Positions 1-11,114 of a stretch of 64,000 nt of DNA are shown here, piece by piece (position 1 is the first letter of the stretch; each line of letters begins with the position of its first letter). Location of the stretch: positions 75,243,521 to 75,307,520 of the forward strand of contig CM055096.1 in NCBI GenBank assembly GCA_029204225.1, given 5' to 3'. Position numbers and translations under genes: made by a program. The DNA comes from Diphasiastrum complanatum. Its lineage: Eukaryota; Streptophyta; Lycopodiopsida; Lycopodiales; Lycopodiaceae. Under the pieces are notes generated by a model. The model was not told the DNA's origin. It did no database searches and saw nothing but the letters and a program-made list of their open reading frames with translations.

Positions 1-160
1 AAAGGGTTACAATAATCACAAGTTTCAATTCTAAAGCTAGAATTTAGAACATGGGATGAAGCTCAAAGTTCAAACTTCCAACTTGCAAGGGCCCAAGCCT
101 CAAGGTTCAAGGGCTAATTCAAATTTCAAAGCTTGAAATTGGAACTTGAAATTCAACTGC
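1..160. repeat. Low-complexity A/T-rich stretch
   Basis: No gene is visible. The stretch is built from repeated short words such as TTCAAA, TTGAAATT and CAAGGTTCAAG, some of them self-complementary. It is probably degenerate intron or downstream sequence of the hAT fragment beside it. Confidence 0.4.
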
Positions 161-640
161 AAACTGCATGGCGTCATCATGGAGTAGTGCATACACGTCC
201 TCCACCTCCTGTGACCTTGGTGGTAGGTCTGGAGCCTTCGTCACATCAATTTCATCTGGATTTACCTGCAATATGTAGAACAACACATTTAGAATGTCAC
301 TAAAACTTCAAATTTCAATGTTCAAACACAATTGCAACTATCAAATTACAATTTACCTGCATAGGCTCCCTCGTCCCCTTCAGCTTCTTCAAAAGCCGCT
401 AATTGGCGTGCACATACACCAACCTATCTAATTGTGCAACATTGAGCCTATTCCTCCACTTCATATGAATCAGAGAGAACAAACTCCAATTCCTCTCACA
501 TGCAACCATTGTGCAATCTTGTGAGAGAATGCATATGGCGAGCTTCTGTAATCGAGGACAATCACTCCCATACTTGTCCCACCATGAAACAGGGCGCAAT
601 TGTCCTTCTCTGAGCCGCGCTCCTGGACACCCAAACTCGA
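160..640 (-). pseudogene. hAT transposase C-terminal (dimerisation) fragment, two exons
   Basis: The minus-strand reading frame from about 630 to 357 encodes the C-terminal dimerisation segment of hAT transposases. The landmarks are a WWDKYG-like start, LAICILSQDC, the conserved ERNWS and RNRL motifs, and LVYVH. An in-frame TAG follows VYVHAN. The exon ends at 357 with a GT donor. A second exon from 265 downwards reads NPDEID...LPPRSQ...EDVYALLHDDA. A diverged copy with the same intron position lies at 22643-23059 on the plus strand. The N-terminal zinc finger and the catalytic region are absent, so this is a dead fragment. The upstream limit is unclear because the LINE begins just beyond it. 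The family call is firm; the exon ends are approximate. Confidence 0.75.
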
Positions 641-697
641 GCCTCACGCCTGCACAGTGCACACGTGGGTTGTGACAATGCACATTGAAGATCATTC

Positions 698-1245
698 ATG
701 AGAGACCTCGAATTTAAATTGTCAATCCATGCCGTAGACTTACTTTCACCTATCCTTGCTACTTTGCTAAATCGTGCCTTTGTCTCTGGCTTTCCTTCCA
801 CTTGGTTAACTAATATCATCCACCCCATCCACAAAAATGATGATCCCATGAATTCTAGTAACTACCGTACTATCATGATCAAGCATGTTATTGTGAAACT
901 GTATGGCACTATTCTTAAGTCGACAATCAGTTCTAAGGCTGAGATCAAGTGACTACAAGCTCTAGGACAGGCTAGTAAAGCAACTCATAAAGTGACATCA
1001 TCGCAAGAACTATGTCAGTGGAGAAGCCAAGGTAATGTAATCTCTGGATGAGAAGGGAAAGTGGGACAAAATCAAAGGCTTTCCTGAAGTCAACAAAACA
1101 ACAATAAACCCTTTGTCTCTTATGTCTGGCTTCCTCAATGATTGCTTGAAGAGTGAAGACATGGTCAATGGTGTATAGCATGTAGTCTTGGGGATATTAT
1201 GATTACTATCCTACTTTATGCAGATGATGTGGCTCAAGTCTCCAC
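698..1245 (+). mobile_element. LINE (non-LTR) reverse transcriptase, 5' part
   Basis: The frame at 698-952 carries the N-terminal reverse transcriptase signature of plant LINEs: SPILATLLN, SGFPSTW, IIHPIHKNDDP and NYRTI, then KLYGTIL. A GQAS motif follows near 965. At 1199-1235 the plus strand reads ITILLYADDVAQVST, which is the catalytic YADD motif C. Between these lies an inverted block (972-1195) holding motif A. No endonuclease domain is present, so the copy is 5'-truncated. A copia element is inserted at 1246; the LINE frame resumes at 3595 as TREDLQRQF when one TSD is removed. This is a defective relic. Confidence 0.85.
972..1195 (-). mobile_element. Inverted internal block of the same LINE (RT motif A)
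   Basis: Read on the minus strand, this block gives TIDHVFTLQAIIEEA, then YCCFVDFRKAFD (motif A with the first catalytic Asp), and then LHYLGF and MMSLYELLY. In an ordinary LINE it belongs between the GQA motif at about 965 and the YADD motif at about 1220, on the plus strand. Both neighbours are in plus orientation, so only this segment of about 220 bp is flipped. The part between SLYE and YADD is also missing. Confidence 0.8.
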
Positions 1246-3589
1246 TGTTGGATTATTCTACTATTGGAGTGATTCAGCCGAATAATCGATCTTTACTCTT
1301 TATCCTTTCATTATCCAGTTCTGCAATTTTATTTGTGTTTTTATAGCAGCTTCTATTCAGAAGAGATGTTCGACTAAAGGTCTCTCAGACAAAACACCAT
1401 ATGAAGTTTGGACAGGCTCCAAACCATCATTATCGAACTTACGAGTTTTTGGATGTACCGCTTATGCGCAAATACCACAAGATCTCAGGAAGAAGCTCGA
1501 CTTCCAAAGTATCAAATCTATTTTCATCAGCTACACTACTTCAGATAAAGCTTATAAGTTGTATGATCATGTCGAGTCGAAGATATTAACCAGCCGGGAG
1601 ATCGTCTTCATCGAAGATCAGTTTATCGACCTCAAAGGCAAGGGCAAAGCTCATATAGCCGAACTATCGGACTCTCCCGAATTATCAAACTTTTCAGTTC
1701 CCAACGTATTGAAGGTCCTAGCTCGTCTACTCTAGACGAACAGCTTATTAACAACGAATCCGAAGAAGATGATGTTGCACCTCAACAACTACAGCATGAT
1801 GAAATTAATCAACTTCGTTCATTTCCCCGAAGATCGACAAGAGAATGCAGACCACCTATAAGGTATATCGACGAGTCTGCAGCTTACCTTGTTCAAGAGC
1901 CGACTACTGTCGAAGAGGCACTCAGTCAACCCGATTCCGATCTCTGAAAAGAAGCTATGGATAAAGAGTATTCATCTCTTATCAAGAACCAGACTCGGAC
2001 TATCGTCAAATTGCCTGCCAGCAGAATTGTAGTTGATTGTAAGTGGATATTCAAAATCAAATACAAGGCAGATGAGAGCATCGGTCGAAGAAAGGCTCGA
2101 CTTGTCGCCAGAGGATTTTCTCAGGTACACAATGTCGACTACACTGAGACTTTCAGTCCAGTAGTTAAACATTCTTCAATCAGACTTCTATTGTCATTAT
2201 CTGCTGCAGCAGATTTGGAAATACATCAAATGGATGTACAAACAGCATATCTTAATGGAGTTATCGAAGAAGATATTTACATGATGCAACCCGAAGGTTA
2301 TAACATCGAAGGTAAACAGAATCATGTATGTAAACTCCATAAAGCACTTTATGGCTTGAAGCAATGTGCTTGGTTTCAAAGGATCAATGCTTTTCTTATC
2401 GATCACGGCTATAAACCAAGCACTTCATATTATAATGTCTACTTCAAGTCAGTGCAGCATTCTTTTATTATTATCACTTTGTATGTGGACGACACATTGC
2501 TTTTTAGCAACGATATCGATCTAATAAAAGAAGCTAAGACAATGCTATCCTCCGAATTTGACATGACAGATCTAGGCGAAGCTCATTACTGTCTAGGTAT
2601 TCGAATCCAAAGAGACAGAAAACAGAAGTTGATTTAGATTACTCAGCAAAGATACATTCACAATATGTTGATCAGATATAATCTGATGAACTGCAAATTA
2701 GCTCACTCACCGATGGACCCAAGACTCAAATTGTCGAAGGACCAATGTCCTCAAACAGTCAAAGAGAAGGAGCAGATGCGTGAGCATCCTTATCATTCGA
2801 TAATAGGATCTCTTACGTGCGCGATGATCTGTACCAGACCAAACATAGCTTTTGCAATCAGTTCCTTAAGTCAATTTATGACTAATCCTGGTATTACACA
2901 TCTCTTATCAGAGTTATGAGATATATTCGAGCTACTATGGACTTTTGCATTTGTTATGGAGCAGTCGACAATGACAAACTCAATATTCTCAGTGGTTATT
3001 CAGATGCAAGTTGGGCAGGAGATGTAGACACTCGTAAATCCACTTCTGGATTTACATTCTTCCTCAACAACGGTCCTATTTCATGGAACAATCACAAGCA
3101 AACTTCGATAGCTCTATCTTCTACCGAATCAGACTAGCGGAAGTGCATCAGAAAGAGTTTTCAGTTATTCAGAGATAGCTTTGAGTACACGTTTTCATCT
3201 GCTATTGTTTTGTGCTCTCATCATCTGATCTGTACATGCTACTTACTGAATCAATCTATTTTCTTATTGCGTTCAGTATCATGTCAGAATGTATGCTTCT
3301 CTGTAGTTATTTATAACTGATAAATCTCTTATTGTTTCGCCTGTTCTGTTGAAATACTTCAACGTTGCAATATTCAATACATCATTGTTTGGCTATGAAA
3401 TCACTTTAGTGCTAATGATTTCAAAGTTAGTTGCTAAAAGATTGAACGTGACTGTGTCATTATAGCTTTGTTCAATACTGATAGGCGTAGTCATGCATTA
3501 GAAAAGTAGGTTTATTTCGATGCGCTCGATAGGTCGCTTACAGTCTTCGACTTATCGAACTGACTCATTTCACTTCCCTCTTTCCAACA
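1246..3589 (+). mobile_element. Truncated Ty1/copia element nested in the LINE, TSD TCCAC
   Basis: The element begins TGTTGG at 1246 and ends CCAACA at 3589. It is flanked by TCCAC at 1241-1245 and at 3590-3594. Removing the element and one TSD restores a continuous LINE frame. Only a short LTR-like 5' end (1246 to about 1345) precedes integrase-tail coding sequence. Primer site, gag, protease and the integrase core are therefore lost. About 450 bp of non-coding sequence follow the RNase H region and should contain the 3' LTR, but I find no second TGTTGG start inside it. Confidence 0.85.
1349..3137 (+). pseudogene. Copia pol remnant: integrase tail, reverse transcriptase, RNase H
   Basis: The integrase tail reads TPYEVWTGSKPS and LRVFGCTAYA near 1395-1475. 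The RT domain at 1957-2637 has CKWIFKIKY, KARLVARGFSQ, the Asp of QMDVQTAYLNG, LYGLKQ and the catalytic LYVDDTLLF. RNase H at 2916-3137 has YSDASWAGD, KSTSGF and SSTES. Several stops and frame changes split it: a stop in the integrase-RT linker, TAG at 2637, and one near 2917. RNase H ends prematurely after SSTESD. It is non-functional as read. Confidence 0.85.
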
Positions 3590-3594
3590 TCCAC

Positions 3595-4515
3595 GACTAG
3601 AGAGGACCTCCAGCGACAGTTCAATAGTCTTCATGCTTTTTGCTCCAAATGGGGTTTGATGGTTAATCCTACGAAGACCAAGATTTTGGTCTTCAATACA
3701 TCCAAGGCCTTCATGTTGAGACGAGCTTATCTTTGACGGACAGCCATTTCATCCTACACTTATTTAGGGGTTCTTTTTACTAGTCCTATATTTGGTATGA
3801 GACAGGCAGCTACAAGTAGACTTGGAAAGGGACATGCCTCCCTTGTCCAATTAGAGCGGTTCTGTTTTCAAAAGTTTATTCGGGATGACTTAGTAAGTGT
3901 TAGCTTTTTGATACCATTGTTACCCCCACCGCATTATACGCAGCAAAGGCATGGTGTACATGTCTCACTTCATCAGATTGGACCAGTATCTCACGCTTGC
4001 AGATCCTTATGCCATTACATATGATACGGGCTAAGCCCTCCATCCCACATCAAATCATTCTAGGTAAGTTTGCAGTCCCACATATACATCGTGACACTAT
4101 CTTCCGAATTATCGCATACATACAGCAAGTCAGAGCATTTCCCATGGATGAGCAAAAATACACACAGGTAGCACTCACCTCATCACAACGCCTTCATAGT
4201 CAGGGTTACCAATATCATGGATCTCTCAAGTCTCTCATTCACTTGACACGCTTGGCATTTCTATCATGGACAATCCAGCAGGCACTAATGACTACATCAG
4301 ACGTATCCTATATCGAGCATATCTTAGACAAGCATGGCAGGGCCAATTAGGAGTTAAATCGGACCCATTTCTTGGAGTTGGATATAGGAGGTTCCCTATT
4401 CTACCATGCTACGTGGACTCAAGATTGTCTCATGGTTTGAGATTCTCATTAAATCGGCTCCGCGTCTCATCACATCAACTCGAGATTGAGACTAGACGCT
4501 TCCAGGTACCCCTTG
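3595..4515 (+). mobile_element. LINE reverse transcriptase, 3' part (thumb and C-terminal region)
   Basis: This continues the LINE interrupted at 1246. It reads REDLQRQFNSLHAFCSKWGL, then NPTKTKILVFNTS, then SSYTYLGVLF at about 3755. The following frames carry the C-terminal helical region (LQILMPLHMI, PSIPHQIILG), ending RVSSHQLEIETRRF near 4500, typical of the tail of such LINE proteins. Several frameshifts are present. The LINE is cut at 4516 by the LTR of gypsy B. I did not find the remaining 3' end or a poly-A tail. Confidence 0.75.
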
Positions 4516-4728
4516 TGTTAGGGACCCAACTCCCTTGGGTCCCTAACCCAATTGAAAAGGAACATTGACTGGGCTCGTTGACTTGACCAGTGACTCGTGG
4601 ACCTGCATGGTCACCATGTGTCATGTTCCAGGATGTGTGCTAGGCTTGGAGACTCCTTCCTTGGAGGTATACAAGGAGGAGAGGACTCTCAATCCATTCA
4701 TTCTATCTACCTAGGGGAAGGTGGATGG
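4516..4728 (+). mobile_element. Gypsy B 5' LTR, first half
   Basis: The LTR starts TGTTAGGGACCC at 4516, directly after the LINE tail. It is interrupted at 4728 by gypsy A, whose TSD is GATGG, and continues at 11115-11343. A diverged copy of its start lies on the minus strand at 16295-16370. An A/G-rich TATA-like stretch (TATACAAGGAGGAGAGGAC) lies at about 4667. Confidence 0.7.
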
Positions 4729-5206
4729 TGTCACAAGCCAGTCTCTCCAAGCTCGTGAATCCTAGAAGCCGGTGTGTAGAATGAACCTCCCAACCATAGG
4801 CACCCCCCTCTTTGAGTCCTTCTACCTGCTATTCCCGTCACTGGCACATGGCATCCACCTGCGGGTGATCAGTCCACTTGGCATGCATGGCCCCTGTGAC
4901 CTGTGAATACTGAGTGACTCATAGGGTACCACCCCCGTGCCCCGCCAAAGACCTGTGACCCTCTTGGTCACCCCGACTACTTGCCGGCTAGCATTCGTCA
5001 CTGACGGCTAGGGTCCCGACGGTCAAGACACACCGCATCTCTGACAACTTGTCAAGCGGCCACACCGAGTCACTGCTCGTGACGCACCGGTCCCAGCTTG
5101 GGACAAATGTCCTCCTCGGTCACCGGCCCTTGCCAATACTTGGCCTCAGGCCCTCTGGTGACCGGCCGTGCCAAGGTCATGATAGAGTCGTAACTGGACT
5201 CTAACA
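4729..5206 (-). repeat. Gypsy A 3' LTR
   Basis: It is 478 bp long, with TG...CA ends, and matches 10631-11109 almost base for base. The adjacent internal sequence at 5207-5221 is pyrimidine-rich on the plus strand (ATCCTTCCCTCCTCT), that is, the polypurine tract on the coding strand. Confidence 0.92.
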
Positions 5207-5221
5207 ATCCTTCCCTCCTCT

Positions 5222-6199
5222 GGCAAGTCATCAGTCCTCGATGACAAACTCTGGATAAGACTTCTGCAACGCCTCTCGCGTCTCCCACGTAGCATCTGAC
5301 AACGGATGCCCTTTCCAGGTTACTGGATACTCTTGAAGGAGACGATTCCGCAATCGTCGCTCCCTTCGATCTAGGATTCTGTCTAGCCCATAACCTATGG
5401 TGTCTTTCTCCTCAAGAGACACTAGACCTTCCACCATGCTATCGCCATCGTGCAAACATTTCTTCAGTTTGCTAACATGGAATACTGGATGCACCTTGCA
5501 TCCTACAGGTAGTTGTAGCTTATAAGCTACTTGGCTCACCTTCTTAATAATCAACCATGGTCCACAATACCTAGAAGATAACTTGGCGCACTTTCTTGTG
5601 CGTAGCACCTTCGACTTCGAAGGGACTAGTAAATACACCCAATCTCCATTCTCAAATTCCCGATAGGTACGGTTCTCACGAGCATAACTCTCTGCCCTAG
5701 CTACAGCTTTGGACAAGTTATCTCGTGCCAACTCTAGCTTCTGCTGCATCTGAGTCAAAAACTCTACAGCACTAGGTACCCTATGCGGAATTCCTATGAT
5801 TGCAGGACTCAGTGGCCTGAAACCATAATTGAGCTCAAATGGACTCAATCCAGTGGACACATGTCTCTTATCATTGTACGCGAACTCCAATAGCGGTAAA
5901 TGCTTTACCCAATCTGTTTGCGTACTACTCACATATGCCCTAAGCATATCTTCCAAGATCTGATTCACTCGCTCTGTCTGGCCATCCGTCTGAGGATGCT
6001 CAGAGCTACTCGTCCGCAACTGTGTTCCCAACTTGGCGAACACCTCAATCCAGAAATTTCCCGTAAACTTGGGATCCTTGTAAGAAACTATGGACTTCGA
6101 GCCATCTTGGAAAACCTGTCTACCACTACCATAACGGAATTGAATCCATTCTGGGTCTTGGGTAGCCCAACAATAAAATCCATAGAGATGCTTTTCCAC
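5222..6199 (-). pseudogene. Gypsy A pol: integrase catalytic core C-terminus and chromodomain-like tail
   Basis: The 322-codon open frame starts out of phase with the upstream pol. It then carries KDPKFTGNFW (second catalytic Asp region), HPQTDGQTERVNQ (catalytic Glu) and LPLLEFAYN. The integrase C-terminal motif GDWVYLLVPSKSKVLR follows, with KLSSRYCGPW, and then YPVTWKGHPLSDATWE, which resembles the chromodomain of chromoviruses. This tail may guide integration to heterochromatin, as known for that group. The frame is displaced and about 20-25 residues are missing relative to the upstream integrase part. Confidence 0.88.
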
Positions 6200-7996
6200 C
6201 TTCCTATAGGTATCTCAAGTGGATGTGGCAAGCCCGGAGGACTTACTCTCTCGGCCTTGTTCACCTGACAAGCCGTGCAACGCTGGACATACTCTCTTAC
6301 ATCCCGCTGCAATCGTGGCCAGAAATAATGCCTTCTCAAAAGCTCACTGGTCTTATCAATACCAGGGTGCCCTGCGCAGGGACTATCATGGCATTCATGA
6401 AGTATCTTATGACGAAGATCCTTCACGTCTGGCACGAAAACTTTTCCATTTCTCAATAACATACCATCCTTCACGGTGTATGTTAAATATGTACTGGTGT
6501 GTGCCTCTACGGAAGCGACAGCCTCGACTGACTCTTCCGTTTGGTCGACTACCTTGCGCGCATTAGGCCACACACGCTGACAATGCGGGTCCTTTTCTTG
6601 AGCCTTCTTAATCTCCTCCATGAGACCACTGTCAACCACAGTAAAGCTCATCTGATGCAGTATACGAGATAGTGCATCAGCGACCACATTTTCCTTCCCT
6701 CTTCGGAAGCGAATTACCAAATGAAATTCCTGCATCAGCTCGGCCCACCGAGCTTGGCGGCCCTTCAAATCTAGCTGAGTGCAAAAATACCTTAAAGTAT
6801 GATGATCAGTGTACACATAAAACTCGGCGCCATATAAATAATGTCTCCACACCTTGAGCGCATGTATAATCGCATACAGCTCTTGCTCGTGTGTAGGATA
6901 TCTCTGTTGAGCTGGTGTCACCTTCTTACTTTCAAAGGCTACTGGTCTACCGTCTTGGCTTAACACTGCACCTACGGCAATGCCACTTGCATCCGTCTCT
7001 AGGTCAAAAGGTTTCTGGGTATCCACAATCTTGAGAACTGGAGCCGTGGCCACAGACTCCTTCAAGTTTTCAAAACGTTGCTGATCGAACCACAGTGTTG
7101 TTTTTCCTTAACTGGTTCGTTAAAGGAGCAGCTATCCATGAATAATTCCTAACAAACCGCCGGTAGAACTTACAAAAGCCTAAGAAAGACTGTAATTGGC
7201 GTATATCGGCAGGCCTCGGCCACTTCTTAACCACAGCCACCTTGGCTGGGTCAACCGAAATACCCTCAGCTGTCACTACGTGACCCAAATACTCGACACG
7301 AGTCTTACACAACTCTGTCTTCTGAGCATTGGCATACAAGACAGAAGCTTGTAACTTGCCCAAAACAGTCTTGAGATGAATTTCATGCTCCTCAACCGCT
7401 TAACTAAAAACCAATATATCGTCAATAAAATTGACGACAAACTTGCCCATATAGTCTCGCAAGACATCGTTCATGAGCATCATGAACGTGGCTGGGGCAT
7501 TGGTTAACCCAAATGGCATAACCAAAAATTCATAATGACCGAAAAGGGTTCGGAAGGCCGTCTTTTGGATGTCTTCATCTGGAATCCGTATTTGATGGTA
7601 TCCACTTTTGAGATCTCTCTTATTGAAAATGGTTGCACCTTGCAACACATCCAGTAGATCATCAATCCTAGGCATCGGATACCTGTGCTTTACAGTGATC
7701 TTATTCAATCCCCTGTAATCTACACACATCCGGAAACTACCATCCTTTTTCTTAACAAGTAAAATAGGAGAGGCGAAAGGTGAAAAACTTGGACGGATGT
7801 ACCCCAACTTGAGATACTCCAACCTCTTTCTGACTTCCTCTTCCTCTTTTAGGCTCATCCTATAAGGAGGCCTACATACCGGACTTGCCCCTGGAACGAG
7901 CTCAATACGATGATCAACGTTCCGACTAGGCGGCAATCCCTCTGGCATATTACTAATTAGCACGTGTTTAAACTGCGTGCGAATGGACTTCTCCAA
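6088..7996 (-). pseudogene. Gypsy A pol: reverse transcriptase, RNase H and integrase N-terminus
   Basis: RT at 7996-7400 has [58 protein letters not shown] and the catalytic [13 protein letters not shown] follows FS (7397-7399). RT then continues in phase to about 7070 with YLGHVVTAEG and FLGFCKFYRRF. A one-base frameshift lies in an A-rich run near 7095. RNase H at 7065-6670 has FDLETDASGIAVGAVL, HEQELYAIIHAL, YTDHHTL and VADALSRIL. The integrase zinc region follows (HECHDSPCAGHPG, CTACQVNKAE), then FIVGLPKTQNGFNSVMVVVDRFSKMA, at which point the frame is lost near 6090. Confidence 0.9.
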
Positions 7997-8094
7997 CTCA
8001 CTTGCTGGGTCACATCTAGGCTGTAATGCAAATACATGTGCACTAGGGGATGCAAAAGTAAATGAAGCTTCTTGTGGTTTATTAGTGAGTGTGC

Positions 8095-9831
8095 TTATCT
8101 GATTATTACCAACATAAGAATCAAACTGGAATCAACATTCACATAACACAACCACAAATACTGAATCTCCATTCTCTTTATTTGCATATAGGTAACAAGA
8201 GGACCCTCAACAGATGGTCTCTCCCCCTTTAAGACATGAGACATACCCTCATGCCCGAACTTATACACATGTGACTTGAAATCTATAGCGGGCTGCTTAC
8301 TTGCATGCCACCGCTTACCAAGTACAATATCAAACTTAGCTAGTTTATTAATTTCAAAATCTAACTTCTCGGTATACGTCTGAATAGACAAAGATGCCCG
8401 AGAGATTCTTTCATCCCAAACCTCTGTTCCCTTACCATCTGGCATCTCAACAGTACACCGGTAATCAGATGGAACAGTAGCCAAGTGAAATTTCTTCACC
8501 ACACGAGAATTGATGATATTATGCGAGGAACCGGTGTCAAATAAGACGAGCACGTCATGACCTTCCAGTTTTCCCCTCATGCGTATCAATTCACTATCTG
8601 GAAACTGATAAGCTTCTCGCGCTTTGGTGGACAAGAAACAAACTGGTGCCTCTGGAACAAGCTTTCGCACCGAAATAGTCATGACACGACGAGTGTCCTC
8701 ATCATCACTTACCAACAAGTCATCCAAAATTTCCTCATCCTTGCCCTCATCTTGACGTTGCATAGTATGGAGCTTCTTGCCCGTACGTCAAGGACAATCT
8801 TTGAAAAGATGCTTGCCAAGACAGAAAAAACATAATCCGTCTTTCTTGGCCTTTTCCTTTTGCTTAGGACTGAGGGGAGACTTGTCGTAAGCACGACGAG
8901 CCATAGGAGATCCCGCCTTGCGCTTCAAAGTCTACTGCATCTGGATAGGATCCTTCTGCGAAAAGCCTTTCTGACCAGCTTGGCCAGACTTTCGCGAACC
9001 CTTCTTCTGAGGCCAGCTTGGCGCTCCAAACTCAGCCTTGGTGCGCACATTACCTTCAAAGTTGAGAGCTGTAGCAACTGCCTCTTCTAAGGTCTTGCAC
9101 CCTTCATTAAGCACCGAAGGCCTCAACTCTTCACGAAGGCCAAATATGAACTTGTGGACTACCAGCCACTCAGGAATCTCTTCCGGAATCTTGATAAGTA
9201 TCTCACGATACCTGTCAGCATATTCCTGCACCATGTACTGCCTCTGACGATGCAAAAGCCAAGCATCCGTCGCACGCACATGCTCATGTGGAGGAATAAA
9301 CTGAGCTCTAAAAGCTCGCTTAAACTCAAGCTAGGTGGATGGAGCCTAGTTTGACTTCAACAACTTGCGCCACCACCTGTCAGCAAAATCAGTGAAATGG
9401 TAAGCAGCTTTGCGGACCCGCCAACCCTCATCAGTTGGAGATTGTTTCAAATCAAAATACTCTTCCCACTTATGCAACCACTGATCTACGATATCGGTAT
9501 TGCGTTGGGGAGTGCTTCCAGCGAAACGGGTAGGTTTAATATCTTTGTCTTCTGGATAGGGTGGAGGTAACATAGGACAAACAGCAGAAGACGGATAAGG
9601 TGAAGCATATTGCGAGGAAGACGCATAACCACCAGCTACCATCATTGCTCGCATCTCTGCGACGGTCTTTTCCACACTATCCATGCGAGCTTGCACAGAA
9701 GGGGAAGTACCAACAGGCGAACGGGCAGCCACTGTAGGCGGATTATGGGCAGGACTAAGCACAGGGCTGGGTGGTGGTGATGGAAGAGCAACAGGTGGAC
9801 TGAGCGGAATATCAACTCTATCATCTTCCAT
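8095..9831 (-). pseudogene. Gypsy A gag and aspartic protease, one frame with four nonsense codons
   Basis: The start is the ATG at 9831 (MEDDRVDIPLS). A Pro-rich N-terminus is followed by the gag capsid region (DQWLHKWEEYFDLKQ, ADRWWRKLL, YADRYREILIKIP). A CCHC knuckle (CFFCLGKHLFKDC) lies near 8795-8840. The protease motif VLVLFDTGSSHNII with catalytic Asp-Thr-Gly is at about 8545, followed by FDIVLGKRWH. Gag and protease share one frame, broken by TAG at 9346 and 9331, TAG at 8932 and TGA at 8788. The first two replace expected Trp codons and the last an Arg CGA, so C:G to T:A changes explain them. RT lies in a different frame. Confidence 0.88.
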
Positions 9832-10630
9832 TATGAAACACAACAGAGACAGCACGGAATCAAGCTAAAAATTGGACTTATTGAAACACAGTCAGGAAAA
9901 GAAATGTTCAGCCTATTGACAATTTAGAACTGAAAGAGACAAAAGGCAACTGGAAAGTAACAAAGCCAAGGACAGGTAGTACTTCCCTTGCGTCCTATGC
10001 TGGTACACAAGTCGATGAACAACTTATTTTGGGCGCCAAATCAGCTTGAAAGTCAAAAAAAAACAGGAAAAAAGCGAGCTGTTTGACGTCGAGTTTCTTC
10101 CAAACGGCAAAAGCTTTCATGAACGGTCAATTAGCAGTAGGTCGCCCTCCTACTAGGCCCAATCTGAAACTTTAACAGCAGAAATCGGAGATAAATCGGA
10201 GAAGTTATGTCCAATCCAAAAATCTGACCTGTTTTTTGCTTGGAAACCGACTTTTTAGTGAAACAAAGGCAAATCTACTCCAAAACCGGCATATAATGGC
10301 TCTATAGGATTGCTATGAATACTAGAAACATGCTCCCTAAAGCTGATCAGGATCTGAGAAGGCTCCGGAAAGTTATGAGCGAAAATCCTTCTGAAGAAAT
10401 GCGCTGGAGCATCTGATTTCTTTTGCCAAGTTTTTCCTCCCTCAAACGGGTGTTTGTGGGCTCCCTGTATGCTGGAACAGCAGCGCTGGAGGCCCACCTT
10501 TCTTCTATAATCTGTCTCCCACGTTTTCTCCCTCCAAAATCCTTCAAAAACAAGCAAAATCTGACAATTTCTATACTTTCTCTCTCTAGAACGACGTTTT
10601 CTCTCTCTAGAACGAGGCTCTGATACCAAT
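9832..10630 (-). other. Gypsy A untranslated leader with primer-binding site
   Basis: About 800 bp lie between the 5' LTR and gag. Open frames here show no domain and are taken as chance. The end next to the LTR is the complement of TGGTATCAGAGC (10617-10628), the initiator-Met tRNA primer site, two bases from the LTR. Confidence 0.85.
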
Positions 10631-11109
10631 TGTCACAAGCCAGTCTCTCCAAGCTCGTGAATCCTAGAAGCCGATGTGTAGAATGAACCTCCCAACCATA
10701 GGCACCCCCCTCTTTGAGTCCTTCTACCTGCTATTCCCGTCACTGGCACATGGCATCCACCTGTGGGTGATCAGTCCACTTGGCATGCATGGCCCCTGTG
10801 ACCTGTGAATACTGAGTGACTCATAGGGTACCACCCCCGTGCCCCGCCAAAGACCTGTGACCCTCTTGGTCACCCCGACTACTTGCCGGCTAGCATCTCG
10901 TCACTGACAGCTAGGGTCCCGACGGTCAAGACACACCGCATCTCTGACAACTTGTCAGGCGGCCACACCGGGTCACTGCTCGTGAGGCACCGGTCCCAGC
11001 TTGGGACAAATGTCCTCCTCGGTCACCGGCCCTTGCCAATACTTGGCCTCAGGCCCTCTGATGACCGGCCGTGCCAAGGTCATGATAGAGTCGTAACTGG
11101 ACTCTAACA
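10631..11109 (-). repeat. Gypsy A 5' LTR
   Basis: It is 479 bp long, the partner of 4729-5206. The TSD GATGG follows at 11110-11114, after which the interrupted LTR of gypsy B continues. Confidence 0.92.
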
Positions 11110-11114
11110 GATGG

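Larger units (their letters stand above)
4729..11109 (-). mobile_element. Ty3/gypsy chromovirus-like element A with both LTRs, TSD GATGG
   Basis: Both LTRs are present (4729-5206 and 10631-11109). Each starts TGTCACAAGCC and ends CTCTAACA on the plus strand. They are flanked by GATGG at 4724-4728 and 11110-11114. By eye the LTRs differ at about seven bases and one indel, which suggests a fairly recent insertion. The element reads on the minus strand: primer site at 10617-10628 (complement of TGGTATCAGAGC, two bases from the LTR), gag, protease, RT, RNase H, integrase, a chromodomain-like tail, then a purine tract at 5207-5221 next to the 3' LTR. Stops and an integrase deletion make it non-autonomous. 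Confidence 0.93.

Noticed and set aside
10255-10652. Overlapping ORFs of about 100-124 codons on the minus strand
   Set aside because: They lie in the leader and LTR edge of gypsy A and cross the primer site. No domain is seen, so they are chance frames.
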